NCBI RefSeq assembly: GCF_001425325.1
Contig: NZ_LMEH01000001.1
Location: forward strand, 357,898 to 421,897
Length of the DNA: 64,000 bases
From: Leifsonia sp. Root1293
GTDB lineage: Bacteria; Actinomycetota; Actinomycetes; Actinomycetales; Microbacteriaceae
Direction of reading: 5' to 3'
Positions 35,133 to 44,321 of this stretch are shown here, one piece after another. The position numbers and the translations under genes were made by a program. Each line of letters begins with the position of its first letter. The stretch's first letter is position 1. The notes below the pieces were generated by a model that saw only the letters and a program-made list of their open reading frames with translations, had not been told where the DNA came from and did no database searches.

Positions 35133-36172
35133 CCATGCTCGATGCGCCAGTGGACACCCAGACCCTCACCCTCGCGAACGCGATCAACGCAGGTCTCCGC
35201 CGCGCCCTGCACGACGATGACAGGGTGGTGCTGCTCGGCGAGGACATCGGCACGCTCGGCGGCGTCTACCGCGTGACCGACGGGCTGCAGCGCGAGTTCG
35301 GCGCCCGTCGCGTCGTCGACACCCCTCTCGCCGAGGCGGGCATCCTCGGCACCGCCGTCGGTCTCGCGTACAGGGGCTTCAGGCCCGTCTGCGAGATCCA
35401 GTTCGACGGCTTCATCTACCCGGCCTTCGACCAGATCGTGGCGCAGGTGGCCAAGCTCCATTACCGGACTCAGGGCGCCGTGCGCATGCCGATCACGATC
35501 CGCGTGCCGTTCGGCGGCGGGATCGGCGCCGCGGAGCACCACTCCGAGTCGCCCGAGGCCTACTTCACGCACACCTCAGGACTGCGCGTCGTCGCAGTGT
35601 CGAACCCGCAGGACGCGTACACGATGATCCGCCAGGCCATCGCCAGCGACGATCCGGTGCTCTACTTCGAGCCCAAGCGCCGCTACCACCAGAAGGCTCC
35701 GGTCGAGCTCGACGGCCCACTGTCGAGTGCCGAGCCGATGGGGTCGGCGCGTGTCGTCGTCCCCGGCGATGACGTCACCCTGCTCGCCTACGGACCGCTG
35801 GTGCAGACGGCGACGGATGCAGCACGGGCGGCATCCGCCGACGGCATCTCCCTCGAGGTCATCGACCTGCGCTCGCTGGCGCCCGTCGACTACGCGACCA
35901 TCGAGGCGTCCGTGCGTCGCACCGGCCGCCTCGTGATCGCCCACGAGGCCGGATCGCAGGGCGGCATCGGCGGGGAGATCGCCGCGAGCGTCACCGAGCG
36001 CTGCTTCAGCTACCTCGAGCATGCACCTGTGCGGGTGACGGGCTTCGATGTGCCCTACCCGCCGTCGCGGCTCGAGGTGCACCACCTGCCCGGCCTCGAT
36101 CGCATCCTCGACGGCGTCGATCGCGCCCTGGGCCGCAGCAACTCGTTGAGCGAGCTGGAGGCGGGCTGGTGA
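35129..36172 (+). CDS. bkdB: Branched-chain 2-oxo acid dehydrogenase E1, beta subunit
   Basis: The 347-residue transketolase-like subunit contains LLGEDIGTLGGVYRVTDGL, VVDTPLAEAGILGTAVGLA, the conserved VPFGGGIGAAEHHSESPEA active-site loop and the C-terminal DLRSLAPVDYATIEASVRRT. It pairs with the alpha subunit to form the E1 component. Its ATG overlaps the bkdA stop and its stop overlaps the bkdC GTG (GTGA), giving full translational coupling across the three genes. Confidence 0.94.
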   Translation: MTMLDAPVDTQTLTLANAINAGLRRALHDDDRVVLLGEDIGTLGGVYRVTDGLQREFGARRVVDTPLAEAGILGTAVGLAYRGFRPVCEIQFDGFIYPAFDQIVAQVAKLHYRTQGAVRMPITIRVPFGGGIGAAEHHSESPEAYFTHTSGLRVVAVSNPQDAYTMIRQAIASDDPVLYFEPKRRYHQKAPVELDGPLSSAEPMGSARVVVPGDDVTLLAYGPLVQTATDAARAASADGISLEVIDLRSLAPVDYATIEASVRRTGRLVIAHEAGSQGGIGGEIAASVTERCFSYLEHAPVRVTGFDVPYPPSRLEVHHLPGLDRILDGVDRALGRSNSLSELEAGW

Positions 36173-37593
36173 GCGTTCTCAAGGACTTCCGCCTGCCCGA
36201 TCTGGGCGAGGGACTCACCGAGTCCGAGATCGTGAACTGGCACGTCGGCGTCGGTGACACGGTGACGCTCAACCAGGTGATCGCCGAGGTCGAGACCGCC
36301 AAGGCCATCGTCGAGTTGCCATCGCCATACGCGGGCATCGTCGCGCGGCTGTACGCCGAGCCGGGAGTCACCGTGAACGTCGGGGAGCCGATCGTCGCGT
36401 TCGAGGTGGAGGCGTCGGCCGGACTCGTCGGGTCGCGCGCGACGGATTCGGCTCCGGATGCCGCGTCTTCTGCTGCCGGATCCGCTTCTCGAGGCACTCC
36501 GGACGCACCGGCGCCGAACTTGGTGGGATACGGCGCCCGCGTCGAGAACGGCGTGCCGCAACGACGCGCCCGACGCACGGACGCCGGGCAGTCCGCCCCG
36601 CAGTCCGCCCCGCAGTCCGCACCGGCGACGTCGCCGGAGCCGCTGGCTTCGGAGCCGCCCGCTACCGCGACACCTCCTGCACTCCGGCCCGATCGTCCTC
36701 GCTCGACGCCGCCCGTCCGCAAGCTCGCCCACGATCTCGGCATCGATCTCGACCGGCTCACCGGCACCGGGGATCATGGACTCATCACCCGGGAGGATGT
36801 GGAGGCAGCCGCATCCGCGATGCCCTCAGGGGCCGGCGACGTCCCGGACCGGCCGGCCCCTGAGCCCTCGTCGGACCACGGTTCCGGTGCTGTGCGCGAG
36901 ACCCGCACGCCCATCCGCAGCGTGCGCAAGCACACCGCGGCCGCGATGGTGCAGAGCGCGTTCACGGCACCGCACGTGACCGAGTTCCTCACGGTCGACG
37001 TCACGGCCACCATGGAATTGCTCGGTCGACTGAAGCAGGATCGGGCGCTCGCCGAACACCGCATCGGCATATTGGCGCTCGTGGCCAAGGCGCTGTGCAT
37101 CGCCCTGCGACGCAACCCGTCGCTCAACACGCACTGGGACGACGTGGCCCAGGAGATCGTGGAGTACCACTACGTCAACCTGGGCATCGCAGCCGCGACT
37201 CCTCGCGGGCTAGTGGTGCCGAACATCCCGGATGCCGACGGTCTCACTCTGCCGGCGCTCGCCGATGCTCTCGCCACTCTGACGGCGACAGCCCGTGAGG
37301 GGCGCACGGAACCGGCCCGTCTCACCGGCGGCACGATCTCCATCACCAACATCGGTGTCTTCGGAATCGATGCTGGCACTCCGATCCTGAACCCGGGCGA
37401 GGCCGCCATCCTCGCGATGGGAGCGGTGCGCCGCGAACCGCGCGAGCACGAGGGCGGCATAGCGCTCCGCGACGTGATGACGCTGAGCCTGTCCTTCGAT
37501 CACCGGCTCGTCGACGGCGAGCAGGGGTCGCGGTTCCTGGCCGACATCGGCACGATGCTGCGAGATCCGGCCCGGGTGCTCGCGATGGTGTGA
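36169..37593 (+). CDS. bkdC: Branched-chain 2-oxo acid dehydrogenase E2, lipoyl acyltransferase
   Basis: The 474-residue acyltransferase has one lipoyl domain (Lys45 in EVETAKAIVELP), a Pro/Ala-rich linker with a QSAP tandem repeat (near residues 144-152), a peripheral subunit-binding domain (about 182-222, VRKLAHDLGIDLDRLTGTG) and a catalytic domain ending in DHRLVDG (His445, Asp449). It transfers the acyl group to CoA. The complex also needs E3 (lipoamide dehydrogenase), which is not in this window and must be encoded elsewhere. Start is GTG. Confidence 0.94.
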   Translation: MSVLKDFRLPDLGEGLTESEIVNWHVGVGDTVTLNQVIAEVETAKAIVELPSPYAGIVARLYAEPGVTVNVGEPIVAFEVEASAGLVGSRATDSAPDAASSAAGSASRGTPDAPAPNLVGYGARVENGVPQRRARRTDAGQSAPQSAPQSAPATSPEPLASEPPATATPPALRPDRPRSTPPVRKLAHDLGIDLDRLTGTGDHGLITREDVEAAASAMPSGAGDVPDRPAPEPSSDHGSGAVRETRTPIRSVRKHTAAAMVQSAFTAPHVTEFLTVDVTATMELLGRLKQDRALAEHRIGILALVAKALCIALRRNPSLNTHWDDVAQEIVEYHYVNLGIAAATPRGLVVPNIPDADGLTLPALADALATLTATAREGRTEPARLTGGTISITNIGVFGIDAGTPILNPGEAAILAMGAVRREPREHEGGIALRDVMTLSLSFDHRLVDGEQGSRFLADIGTMLRDPARVLAMV

Positions 37594-37665
37594 GGCATCC
37601 GTCGCCCCGATCCAGGCTGTGGATGGCGCTGTCCAGCGCACGCCCCTGTGGTGGAGGATGGCGGC

Positions 37666-37971
37666 ATGGCAACCCTCGATGAATCCGACACGGCCGCCGA
37701 CCTCGACGGCACAGCCTTCACCCATGAGGACGACTCCCTGACGGCGTCGTTCTCCACCACCGACTTCGCGAGCGCCGTGCGACTTCTCGATGCCGTCGCC
37801 GTGGTGGCCGAGGAGCTCGATCACCATCCCGACGTTCTGGTCGGCTACGGGTCGATCGTCTTCGACCTCAGTTCCCACGACGCCGGGGGAGTGACCGCGC
37901 GCGACGTGAGGCTGGCCAAGCGCATCCAGGCTCTCGCCGAGGAGCAGGGAGCGACGCCAGCGGTGGAGTAG
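37666..37971 (+). CDS. 4a-hydroxytetrahydrobiopterin dehydratase-like protein (PCD/DCoH)
   Basis: The 101-residue protein has the pterin-4a-carbinolamine dehydratase fold and the ELDHHPDV motif that holds the catalytic histidines, with SHDAGGVTARDVRLAKRI after it. It dehydrates 4a-hydroxy-tetrahydropterins or acts in pterin-linked assembly. ATG 37666 has a GGAGG eight bases upstream; a GTG at 37648 lies inside that site's reach and is less likely. No aromatic hydroxylase gene is nearby. Confidence 0.85.
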   Translation: MATLDESDTAADLDGTAFTHEDDSLTASFSTTDFASAVRLLDAVAVVAEELDHHPDVLVGYGSIVFDLSSHDAGGVTARDVRLAKRIQALAEEQGATPAVE

Positions 37972-38026
37972 GAGGGCGCCCGCGTCGGCGCCGCGGTCTG
38001 GGCGCCGCCCGCCCGCCCGCTCCCTC

Positions 38027-38104
38027 GCCACGTGTGGCCGCCGATCACCCCTCCGCTCGCCAGTTGTGGCCGCCAGGCGCTCCTCGAAGCGGCCACGAGT
38101 GGCG
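38027..38104. repeat. Family C 32-bp repeats, copy 1
   Basis: GCCACGTGTGGCCGCC at 38027 and GCCAGTTGTGGCCGCC at 38059 are spaced 32 bp, and an inverted copy GGCCACGAGTGGCG lies at 38091-38104. The same family recurs at 39543-39651. Confidence 0.85.
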
Positions 38105-38115
38105 ACGCGGCGCGA

Positions 38116-38841
38116 TCAGGGTGCGACCGCGGATGCGGCTGCCCGCACCTGCCTGATCGCCTCGTCGCTGTCGCCCTGCCAGGGCGCCCCGTGCCCGGGC
38201 AGCACCCATGTGGCGCCGAGTCCCTCGAGACGAGCCAGCGACTCGATCGCCTGAGCCGGCTCGTCGGTGAACGGAGCGGGCTGCGGTCCGCGGCTTCCCG
38301 TGAGCACGTGCCGCGTGGTGAGGGCGTCGCCGACGAAGAGCGCACCGACGGTGGGAACGTGAATGGCGACGCTTCCGGCGGAGTGTCCCGGGAGGCCGAT
38401 GATGCGCGGTGCGCCGGGCAGGTCGAGAACGTCGCCATCGGTCATGGTCGCTACCTCGCTCAGGTAGGTGGTGCGCAGCCCGCCCTTGCGTGCGGCATAG
38501 GCGAAGAATCCCGCCACGGCGCCCGGCCGCATCCGTCCCCACTCCGGCTTGGTCTTGACCTCGCCGCGGGCACGCGCCGCGTCTGCCTCGTGCACGTAGA
38601 TCGGGACACCCTGCTCCCGGCGCAGCCGTTCCGCGAAGCCTATGTGGTCGCTGTCGCCGTGGGTGAGCACGAGTCCGCGCACGTCGCCGATGCTCCGGCC
38701 CATCGTGGCGAGCTCCTTCTCCAGCTCGCGCCAGTGGCCGGGGAGACCGGCGTCGATGATGGTCACGCCGTCGTCGGTGTCGACGAGGTATGCGGCGACG
38801 ATGTCGTTGCCGATGCGATGCAGCGATGGTGCGAGTTGCAT
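38116..38841 (-). CDS. MBL-fold metallo-hydrolase
   Basis: The 241-residue protein has the metallo-beta-lactamase fold: the metal motif THGDSDHIGF (Asp replaces the middle His of HxHxDH, a variant seen in other MBL proteins), GLPGHSAGSVAIH, a bridging Asp in FVGDALTT and the last His in VLPGHGAPW. Possible activities include glyoxalase II-like thioesterase, lactonase or phosphodiesterase; the sequence does not choose. It is divergent from a TetR gene with a shared operator, suggesting induction by a small molecule. Confidence 0.87.
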   Translation of the reverse strand: MQLAPSLHRIGNDIVAAYLVDTDDGVTIIDAGLPGHWRELEKELATMGRSIGDVRGLVLTHGDSDHIGFAERLRREQGVPIYVHEADAARARGEVKTKPEWGRMRPGAVAGFFAYAARKGGLRTTYLSEVATMTDGDVLDLPGAPRIIGLPGHSAGSVAIHVPTVGALFVGDALTTRHVLTGSRGPQPAPFTDEPAQAIESLARLEGLGATWVLPGHGAPWQGDSDEAIRQVRAAASAVAP

Positions 38842-38886
38842 GTCCTGAGAACCCTTCGGATGTGTGATGATCGTCCTGATGGCTAT

Positions 38887-38896
38887 GCTACGTAGC
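38887..38896. promoter_or_regulatory. TetR operator candidate between the MBL hydrolase and TetR genes
   Basis: GCTACGTAGC is a perfect 10-bp palindrome in the 105-bp divergent gap, flanked by two copies of ATGGCTA (38878-38885 region and 38901-38907). It sits 45 bases before the MBL start and 50 before the TetR start, placed to control both. Confidence 0.55.
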
Positions 38897-38946
38897 CTTG
38901 ATGGCTAAAGTCAATAGCTATCGATCCATTCACCGAAGGAGACCGG

Positions 38947-39516
38947 ATGCCGACCCCCGACCGCACCTCGCTCGAGGCCATCATCGCCGCGGGCCGCGCG
39001 ATCCTGCGGACCGACGGCCTGTCTGGACTCACCATGCAGGCCGTCGCCGAGCGCGTCGGTGTACGCGCGCCGTCGCTGTACAAGCGGGTGCGCGGACGCG
39101 ACGACCTGCTGCGCCTCGTCGTCGAGGCCTCCCTCCACGATCTCGACGTGCGCGTCGACGCAGCGCTCGCTGCCAGTGGGGGAGCGGGCCAGGGCGACGC
39201 CCGCGCCGACCTGGTCGAGCTCGCCCGCACCATGCGCACCTTCGCCCGCGAGAACCCGGCGGAGTACCGGCTGATCTTCGCCGAGGTTCCGGATGCCGCC
39301 CACGCGAGTGCCCTCGATCGTTCGAGCGCGGCGGTCCTGATGGTCGCCGAGCGCCTGGTCGGCGCCGACGACGCCCTCCCGGCGGCCCGCACCATCACGG
39401 CGTGGGCGAACGGCTTCATCAGCATGGAACTCGCGGGGGCGTTCCGCCTCGGCGGAGACGTCGACCAGGCGTTCGAGTACGGAGCGCGCCGCATCGCCGC
39501 CGCCCTCGCCGACTGA
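38947..39516 (+). CDS. TetR-family regulator (WHG-domain type)
   Basis: The 189-residue repressor has an N-terminal helix-turn-helix (LTMQAVAERVGVRAPSLYKRV, with RGRDDLLRLVVEA) and a helical ligand domain with FARENPAEYRLIFAEVP, typical of the TetR C-terminal WHG group. ATG 38947 has a GAAGGAGACC site. It probably represses the divergent MBL hydrolase through the palindrome between them. Confidence 0.9.
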   Translation: MPTPDRTSLEAIIAAGRAILRTDGLSGLTMQAVAERVGVRAPSLYKRVRGRDDLLRLVVEASLHDLDVRVDAALAASGGAGQGDARADLVELARTMRTFARENPAEYRLIFAEVPDAAHASALDRSSAAVLMVAERLVGADDALPAARTITAWANGFISMELAGAFRLGGDVDQAFEYGARRIAAALAD

Positions 39517-39542
39517 GTCGGCGCCGGGTTCACCGGCCGCAC

Positions 39543-39651
39543 GCCAGCTGTGGCCGCTGCGTTCCCTCCCGCGCGCCACCTGTGGCCGCTGCGTTCTCTT
39601 CCGCGCGCCACTTGTGGCCGCTGCATCCGTCGCCCAGTGGCCACAGGTGGC
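39543..39651. repeat. Family C 32-bp repeats, copy 2
   Basis: GCCAGCTGTGGCCGCTGC, GCCACCTGTGGCCGCTGC and GCCACTTGTGGCCGCTGC begin at 39543, 39575 and 39607, an exact 32-bp period, and an inverted copy CAGTGGCCACAGGTGGCG follows at 39634-39651. With copy 1 it brackets the MBL/TetR pair. The 210-bp gap between the two TetR genes holds nothing else. Confidence 0.9.
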
Positions 39652-39726
39652 GAGCGGTGGGGGAGGATCGCGCGGCGCCGGAGCGCGGCGTCGGGCGCCG
39701 GACGTGCGGTGCGCGGGGCGCGCCGA

Positions 39727-40449
39727 CTAGGCCTCGAGTGACGCGAGCGCCATCTGCTCCAGCGCAGCGCACACCACTGCATCCGCGGGCTGACGGGTTC
39801 CGGTCCTGGCGCTGTGCGGCGTGGAGTTCATCAGGCCGAACGCGGCGTGGGCGCGCACGCGCAGCTCGGCATCCGTGCGCGCCGGATGCAGCAGGCCGAG
39901 CACGCCCACCCAGAGCTCGACGTAGCGACGCTGCAGGCTGCGCACAGCGTGGCTGTCGGCTGCGGCGAGGCTGGCGATGTCGCGATCCTGCACGAGGATG
40001 ACGTCGGCGTTGCCGAGCGCGAAGTCGACATGGAAGTGCACGAGCGCGGCCAGCGCGTCGGCCGCGGCGGGGGCTGCCTCCACCACGGTGCGGCCTCCCT
40101 CGAGCAGGCCGGTGCTCGCGTCGAGGAGGATGGCGGCGAGCACGGCCTGCTTGCCGGAGAAGTGCCTGTACACCGCGGGTCCGCTCACCCCGGCGGCCGC
40201 TCCGAGGTCGTCGATCGAGACGCCGGCGAATCCCCGCTCGGCGAACAGGGCCGCTGCGGCCGCCAGCAGCGTGCCGCGGCGGTCAGCCTTCGCGCGGGCC
40301 CGCTCGGTGGGAGCAGCAGCGGCGGTGGTGACGGCACCCGACGACACGGGGGCCGGGGACGCCGGTGACGCCGGTGAGACCGAGGAGGCCGCCGAGGCCG
40401 CCGAGACGGCCGAGTCCGTTGAGGCTGCGGGCCGAGGGGTGCTTGCCAT
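39727..40449 (-). CDS. TetR-family regulator of the acyl-CoA carboxylase operon
   Basis: The 240-residue repressor has a standard helix-turn-helix (ALFAERGFAGVSIDDLGAAAG, VSGPAVYRHFSGKQ) after a low-complexity Ala/Ser/Pro extension of about 47 residues; an internal start near residue 48 is conceivable. It is divergent from the accD1-accA1 operon with two inverted-repeat sites between them. Related TetR proteins in this position repress leucine/isovalerate catabolism and release DNA on binding an acyl-CoA. Confidence 0.9.
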   Translation of the reverse strand: MASTPRPAASTDSAVSAASAASSVSPASPASPAPVSSGAVTTAAAAPTERARAKADRRGTLLAAAAALFAERGFAGVSIDDLGAAAGVSGPAVYRHFSGKQAVLAAILLDASTGLLEGGRTVVEAAPAAADALAALVHFHVDFALGNADVILVQDRDIASLAAADSHAVRSLQRRYVELWVGVLGLLHPARTDAELRVRAHAAFGLMNSTPHSARTGTRQPADAVVCAALEQMALASLEA

Positions 40450-40453
40450 TTCA

Positions 40454-40495
40454 GTTAACGCTCGCTAACGTTGAGTCCAGTTAGTGAACACTAAC
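40454..40495. promoter_or_regulatory. Paired TetR operators upstream of the accD1 operon
   Basis: GTTAGTGAACACTAAC at 40480-40495 is a perfect 7-2-7 inverted repeat; GTTAACGCTCGCTAAC at 40454-40469 is a near-copy with one mismatch per arm. They lie just upstream of the TetR ATG (40449) and 56 bases before accD1, so both genes can be repressed. Confidence 0.78.
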
Positions 40496-40551
40496 CGAAA
40501 GCACGCGGAGCCCACAAGGAACCGCGCCGTCGATGGAGACGAGACCACCGG

Positions 40552-42222
40552 ATGCCGCCACCCACCAGCGCTCCCAGTACCCCGCCGGCCCCTGCCGCGC
40601 CTTCCGCAGCCGCGACCGCTGCCGCCACCGGCGCAGCCGCGAACGCCACCGCGCTGGACGCCCTCGTCGCCGAGCTGCACGCCCGCCTGGCCACGGCGGC
40701 CGAGGGCGGGAGTCAGGCCTCCCGCGACCGCCACACCGAACGCGGCAAGCTGCTGCCCCGCGACAGGGTCGACAGGCTCCTCGACGACGGCAGCCCCTTC
40801 CTCGAGATCGCGCCGCTCGCCGGTGACGGCCTCTACGACGACGCCACTCCGGCAGCCGGCCTCATCGCAGGCATCGGGCTCGTGCACGGACGCCATGTGC
40901 TGGTCATCGCCAACGACGCAACGGTCAAGGGCGGCACCTACTACCCGATGACGGTCAAGAAGCACCTGCGCGCGCAGGAGATCGCCTTCGAGAACCGCCT
41001 GCCGTGCATCTACCTCGTCGACTCCGGCGGTGCGTTCCTGCCCATGCAGGACGAGGTGTTCCCCGATCGCGACCACTTCGGCCGCATCTTCTTCAACCAG
41101 GCCCGCATGTCGGCTGCCGCCATCCCGCAGATCGCCGCGGTGCTCGGCTCGTGCACGGCCGGTGGTGCCTACGTTCCCGCCATGAGCGACGAGACCGTCA
41201 TCGTGCGCGGGCAGGGCACGATCTTCCTGGGTGGCCCGCCGCTCGTGAAGGCCGCCATCGGCGAGATCGTCACTCCCGAGGAACTCGGCGGCGGTGAGCT
41301 GCACTCCCACACCTCGGGCGTCACCGATCACCTCGCGGAGAACGACGAGCACGCTCTCGCCATCGTGCGTGACATCGTTGCGACCCTGCCGCAGCCGGCG
41401 GCATCCGCCTGGCCGGTGCTCGAGCCGATGCCTCCGCTGACGGATGCCGCCGACCTCGCCACAGTGGTCCCCGTCGACGTGCAGCAGCCCTACGACGTGC
41501 ACGAGGTGATCAACCGCATCATCGACGCCCCGACGGCGGACTCCGACTCCTCGACCGCCTTCCACGAGTTCAAGAAGGAGTACGGCGACACTCTCGTCAC
41601 CGGCTTCGCGCGCATCCACGGGCACCCCGTCGGCATCATCGCGAACAACGGCGTGCTGTTCAGCGAGTCGGCCATGAAGGGCGCCCACTTCATCGAGCTG
41701 TGCGACCAGCGCGGCATCCCGCTGGTGTTCCTTCAGAACATCTCGGGATTCATGGTCGGCCGAGATGCCGAGGCGGGCGGCATCGCGAAGCACGGCGCCA
41801 AGATGGTCACCGCCGTCGCCACGACGCGCGTGCCGAAGCTCACCGTCGTGATCGGCGGCAGCTTCGGCGCCGGCAACTACTCCATGTGCGGTCGGGCGTA
41901 CTCTCCGCGGTTCCTCTGGATGTGGCCGAACGCCCGCATCAGCGTGATGGGCGGCCCGCAGGCGGCCTCGGTGCTCGCCACGGTCAAGCGCGATCAGCTT
42001 GAGGCACGCGGACAGGACTGGTCGGCCGACGACGAGGCCGCGTTCACAGCCCCCATCCGCGATCAGTACGAGACGCAGGGCAGCCCCTACTACTCGACGG
42101 CCCGACTCTGGGACGACGGCATCATCGACCCGGCCGACACCCGCACTGTTCTCGGCCTCGCCCTCGACGTGTGCTCGCGCACGCCGCTTCCCGAGCCGCG
42201 CTTCGGCCTCTTCCGGATGTGA
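40552..42222 (+). CDS. accD1: Acyl-CoA carboxylase, carboxyltransferase subunit (3-methylcrotonyl-CoA carboxylase beta-like)
   Basis: The 556-residue carboxyltransferase has an N-terminal half with [39 protein letters not shown] and [16 protein letters not shown], and a C-terminal half with [15 protein letters not shown] and [20 protein letters not shown]. These are the marks of methylcrotonyl-CoA carboxylase beta subunits (MccB/AccD1) rather than propionyl-CoA enzymes. The first 30 residues are Ala/Pro/Thr low complexity, so the functional start may lie downstream. It heads a five-gene operon; accA1 starts five bases after its stop. Confidence 0.92.
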   Translation: MPPPTSAPSTPPAPAAPSAAATAAATGAAANATALDALVAELHARLATAAEGGSQASRDRHTERGKLLPRDRVDRLLDDGSPFLEIAPLAGDGLYDDATPAAGLIAGIGLVHGRHVLVIANDATVKGGTYYPMTVKKHLRAQEIAFENRLPCIYLVDSGGAFLPMQDEVFPDRDHFGRIFFNQARMSAAAIPQIAAVLGSCTAGGAYVPAMSDETVIVRGQGTIFLGGPPLVKAAIGEIVTPEELGGGELHSHTSGVTDHLAENDEHALAIVRDIVATLPQPAASAWPVLEPMPPLTDAADLATVVPVDVQQPYDVHEVINRIIDAPTADSDSSTAFHEFKKEYGDTLVTGFARIHGHPVGIIANNGVLFSESAMKGAHFIELCDQRGIPLVFLQNISGFMVGRDAEAGGIAKHGAKMVTAVATTRVPKLTVVIGGSFGAGNYSMCGRAYSPRFLWMWPNARISVMGGPQAASVLATVKRDQLEARGQDWSADDEAAFTAPIRDQYETQGSPYYSTARLWDDGIIDPADTRTVLGLALDVCSRTPLPEPRFGLFRM

Positions 42223-42227
42223 CCGCC

Positions 42228-44321
42228 ATGACGACCGACAATGCGACGCCTCCGGTGAACCAGAACCCAGCGACCCCGATGAGCCCGACCGACCCGGCGA
42301 CTCCCGCGACTCCCGCGACTCCCGCGAGCCCGACCGACCCGGCGAACCGCAGCCCGCTCTTCAGCACCGTGCTCGTCGCCAACCGCGGCGAGATCGCCGT
42401 GCGCGTCATCCGCACGCTGCGACGACTCGGCATCAGGTCGGTCGCCGTCTTCAGCGACGCGGATGCCGACGCCCTCCACGTGCGGATGGCCGACACCGCC
42501 GTGCGACTCGGCCCGGCCGACGCGCGCGAGAGCTACCTCGACGCGGAGCGCGTCATCGCCGCTGCCCAGAGCGCCGGAGCGCAGGCCATCCATCCCGGCT
42601 ACGGGTTCCTCAGCGAGAACGCGGCCTTCGCCGCCGCCTGCGAGGCAGCAGGCATCGTCTTCATCGGACCGGGCGAGCAGGCGCTCGAGGTCATGGGCGA
42701 CAAGATCCGCGCGAAGCTCCACGTGGCGCTGTCGAACGTTCCCGTGGTTCCGGGAGTCTCAGATGCCGCCCTCGACGACGCCGCCCTCGCAGAGGCCGCG
42801 CTCGGCGTCGGGTTCCCGCTGCTCATCAAGCCGTCGGCCGGAGGTGGCGGCAAGGGCATGCAGCTGGTTCGCTCCGCCGCCGAGCTGCCGGAGGCCATCG
42901 CGGCCGCTCGCCGGGTCGCGGCATCCGCGTTCGGCGATGACACACTGCTGCTCGAGCGCTTCATCGACCAGCCCCGGCACATCGAGGTGCAGGTGCTCGC
43001 CGACGCCCACGGGGCAGTCGTGCACCTCGGTGAACGTGAGTGCTCGCTGCAGCGCCGCCACCAGAAGGTCATCGAGGAGGCGCCGTCGCCACTGCTCGAC
43101 GCCGCCACCCGAGAGCGCATCGGACGCGCCGCGTGCGATGCCGCCCGCAGCGTCGACTATCGAGGGGCCGGGACCGTCGAATTCCTCGTCTCGGCCGCTC
43201 GTCCTGACGACTTCTTCTTCATCGAGATGAACACCCGTCTCCAGGTGGAGCATCCGGTGACCGAGCTCGTCACGGGCATCGACCTGGTCGAGCAGCAGCT
43301 CAGGGTCGCCGCGGGCGAGCCGCTCGCCTTCGAGCACGACGATGTGCACCTCACCGGCCACGCGATCGAGGCTCGTGTCTATGCCGAGAGCCCCGAGCGG
43401 GGCTTCCTGCCGTCGATCGGAACCGTGCTCGCCTACTCCGAGCCGGAGGGCCCCGGCGTGCGAGTCGACAGCGGCATCACGGCCGGATCCGAGGTGAGCC
43501 CGAACTACGACCCCATGCTCGCGAAGGTGATCGCCTTCGGGTCCGATCGAGTCGAGGCCCTCGCGAGGCTCGACGAAGCCCTGGCCGGCACCGTGGTGCT
43601 CGGCGTCGACACGAACATCGCGTTCCTCCGAGCATTGATCGCCGAGCCGGCTGTGCAGGCCGGTGACCTCGACACCGGACTCATCGATCGGATGCCGCCC
43701 CCACAGGTGCTCACCCCGTCGCCCGAGCTGCTCGCCGATGTGGCCGCAGCCGTCGTCGCCGACGAGGCCCAGCAGGCCGGCTCGGCTTCGCAGCTCTGGC
43801 GCTCCCGCTCGGGCTTCCGCCTCGGCACGCACCGCCCCCGCACTGTGACGTTCCTCCTGGACGACGCCGTCACCGAAGTCGAGGTCCCTCTGGAGACGGG
43901 TCTCGATACGCGTGCGACTCCGTCGCGCGCTACTCGACCAGCGGCGCTGACGATCGCCAGGCAGGGACCGCAGCTCTGGGTGCACGCGGATGGCGCGGCC
44001 CACGAGCTCACCCTGGTCGACCGCGCCGCCCGCCTCGCCCGCACCCTGGCCGCCATCGACCGCGTGGGCACGGAGCACAGCCCCGAGCTGCGCGCCCCGA
44101 TGCCCGGAACCGTCGTCGCTGTCCATGTCGCCGACGGCGACGAGGTCGAGGCCGGCCAGGCCGTCGTGTCCATCGAGGCCATGAAGATGGAGCACCGCAT
44201 CACCACCCCGATCAGCGGGCGGGTGAGCCTCACGACCAGCGAGGGCGCCCTCGTCCGTCGCGACGACATCGTCGCATCCGTCACCCCGATCGCCACGAGC
44301 GAGAAACGAGACATGCAATGA
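42228..44321 (+). CDS. accA1: Acyl-CoA carboxylase, biotin carboxylase/BCCP subunit (3-methylcrotonyl-CoA carboxylase alpha-like)
   Basis: The 697-residue protein joins biotin carboxylase ([23 protein letters not shown]-grasp [51 protein letters not shown]) to a biotin carrier domain with biotinylated Lys653 in EAMKMEHRI. It carboxylates biotin for AccD1. The N-terminal 40 residues are Pro/Ala/Thr-rich with 9-bp repeats. Uniquely, residues about 557-573 ([17 protein letters not shown]) are encoded by an in-frame REP-like repeat lying between the carboxylase and carrier domains. The stop overlaps the next ATG by four bases. Confidence 0.93.
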   Translation: MTTDNATPPVNQNPATPMSPTDPATPATPATPASPTDPANRSPLFSTVLVANRGEIAVRVIRTLRRLGIRSVAVFSDADADALHVRMADTAVRLGPADARESYLDAERVIAAAQSAGAQAIHPGYGFLSENAAFAAACEAAGIVFIGPGEQALEVMGDKIRAKLHVALSNVPVVPGVSDAALDDAALAEAALGVGFPLLIKPSAGGGGKGMQLVRSAAELPEAIAAARRVAASAFGDDTLLLERFIDQPRHIEVQVLADAHGAVVHLGERECSLQRRHQKVIEEAPSPLLDAATRERIGRAACDAARSVDYRGAGTVEFLVSAARPDDFFFIEMNTRLQVEHPVTELVTGIDLVEQQLRVAAGEPLAFEHDDVHLTGHAIEARVYAESPERGFLPSIGTVLAYSEPEGPGVRVDSGITAGSEVSPNYDPMLAKVIAFGSDRVEALARLDEALAGTVVLGVDTNIAFLRALIAEPAVQAGDLDTGLIDRMPPPQVLTPSPELLADVAAAVVADEAQQAGSASQLWRSRSGFRLGTHRPRTVTFLLDDAVTEVEVPLETGLDTRATPSRATRPAALTIARQGPQLWVHADGAAHELTLVDRAARLARTLAAIDRVGTEHSPELRAPMPGTVVAVHVADGDEVEAGQAVVSIEAMKMEHRITTPISGRVSLTTSEGALVRRDDIVASVTPIATSEKRDMQ
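43898..43944. repeat. REP-like palindrome family A, copy 5, in frame inside accA1
   Basis: The 47-bp unit runs from GGGTCTCGATACGCG to CGCTACTCGACCAGCGG, the full conserved ends of the family, in the strand sense that avoids the TAG of CTGGTCGAGTAG. The reading frame passes through without stop. Confidence 0.85.

Noticed and set aside
39727-40449. A start near residue 48 of the TetR regulator in place of ATG 40449
   Set aside because: The first 47 residues are low complexity, but no good internal ATG/GTG with a ribosome site was found, so the upstream ATG was kept.
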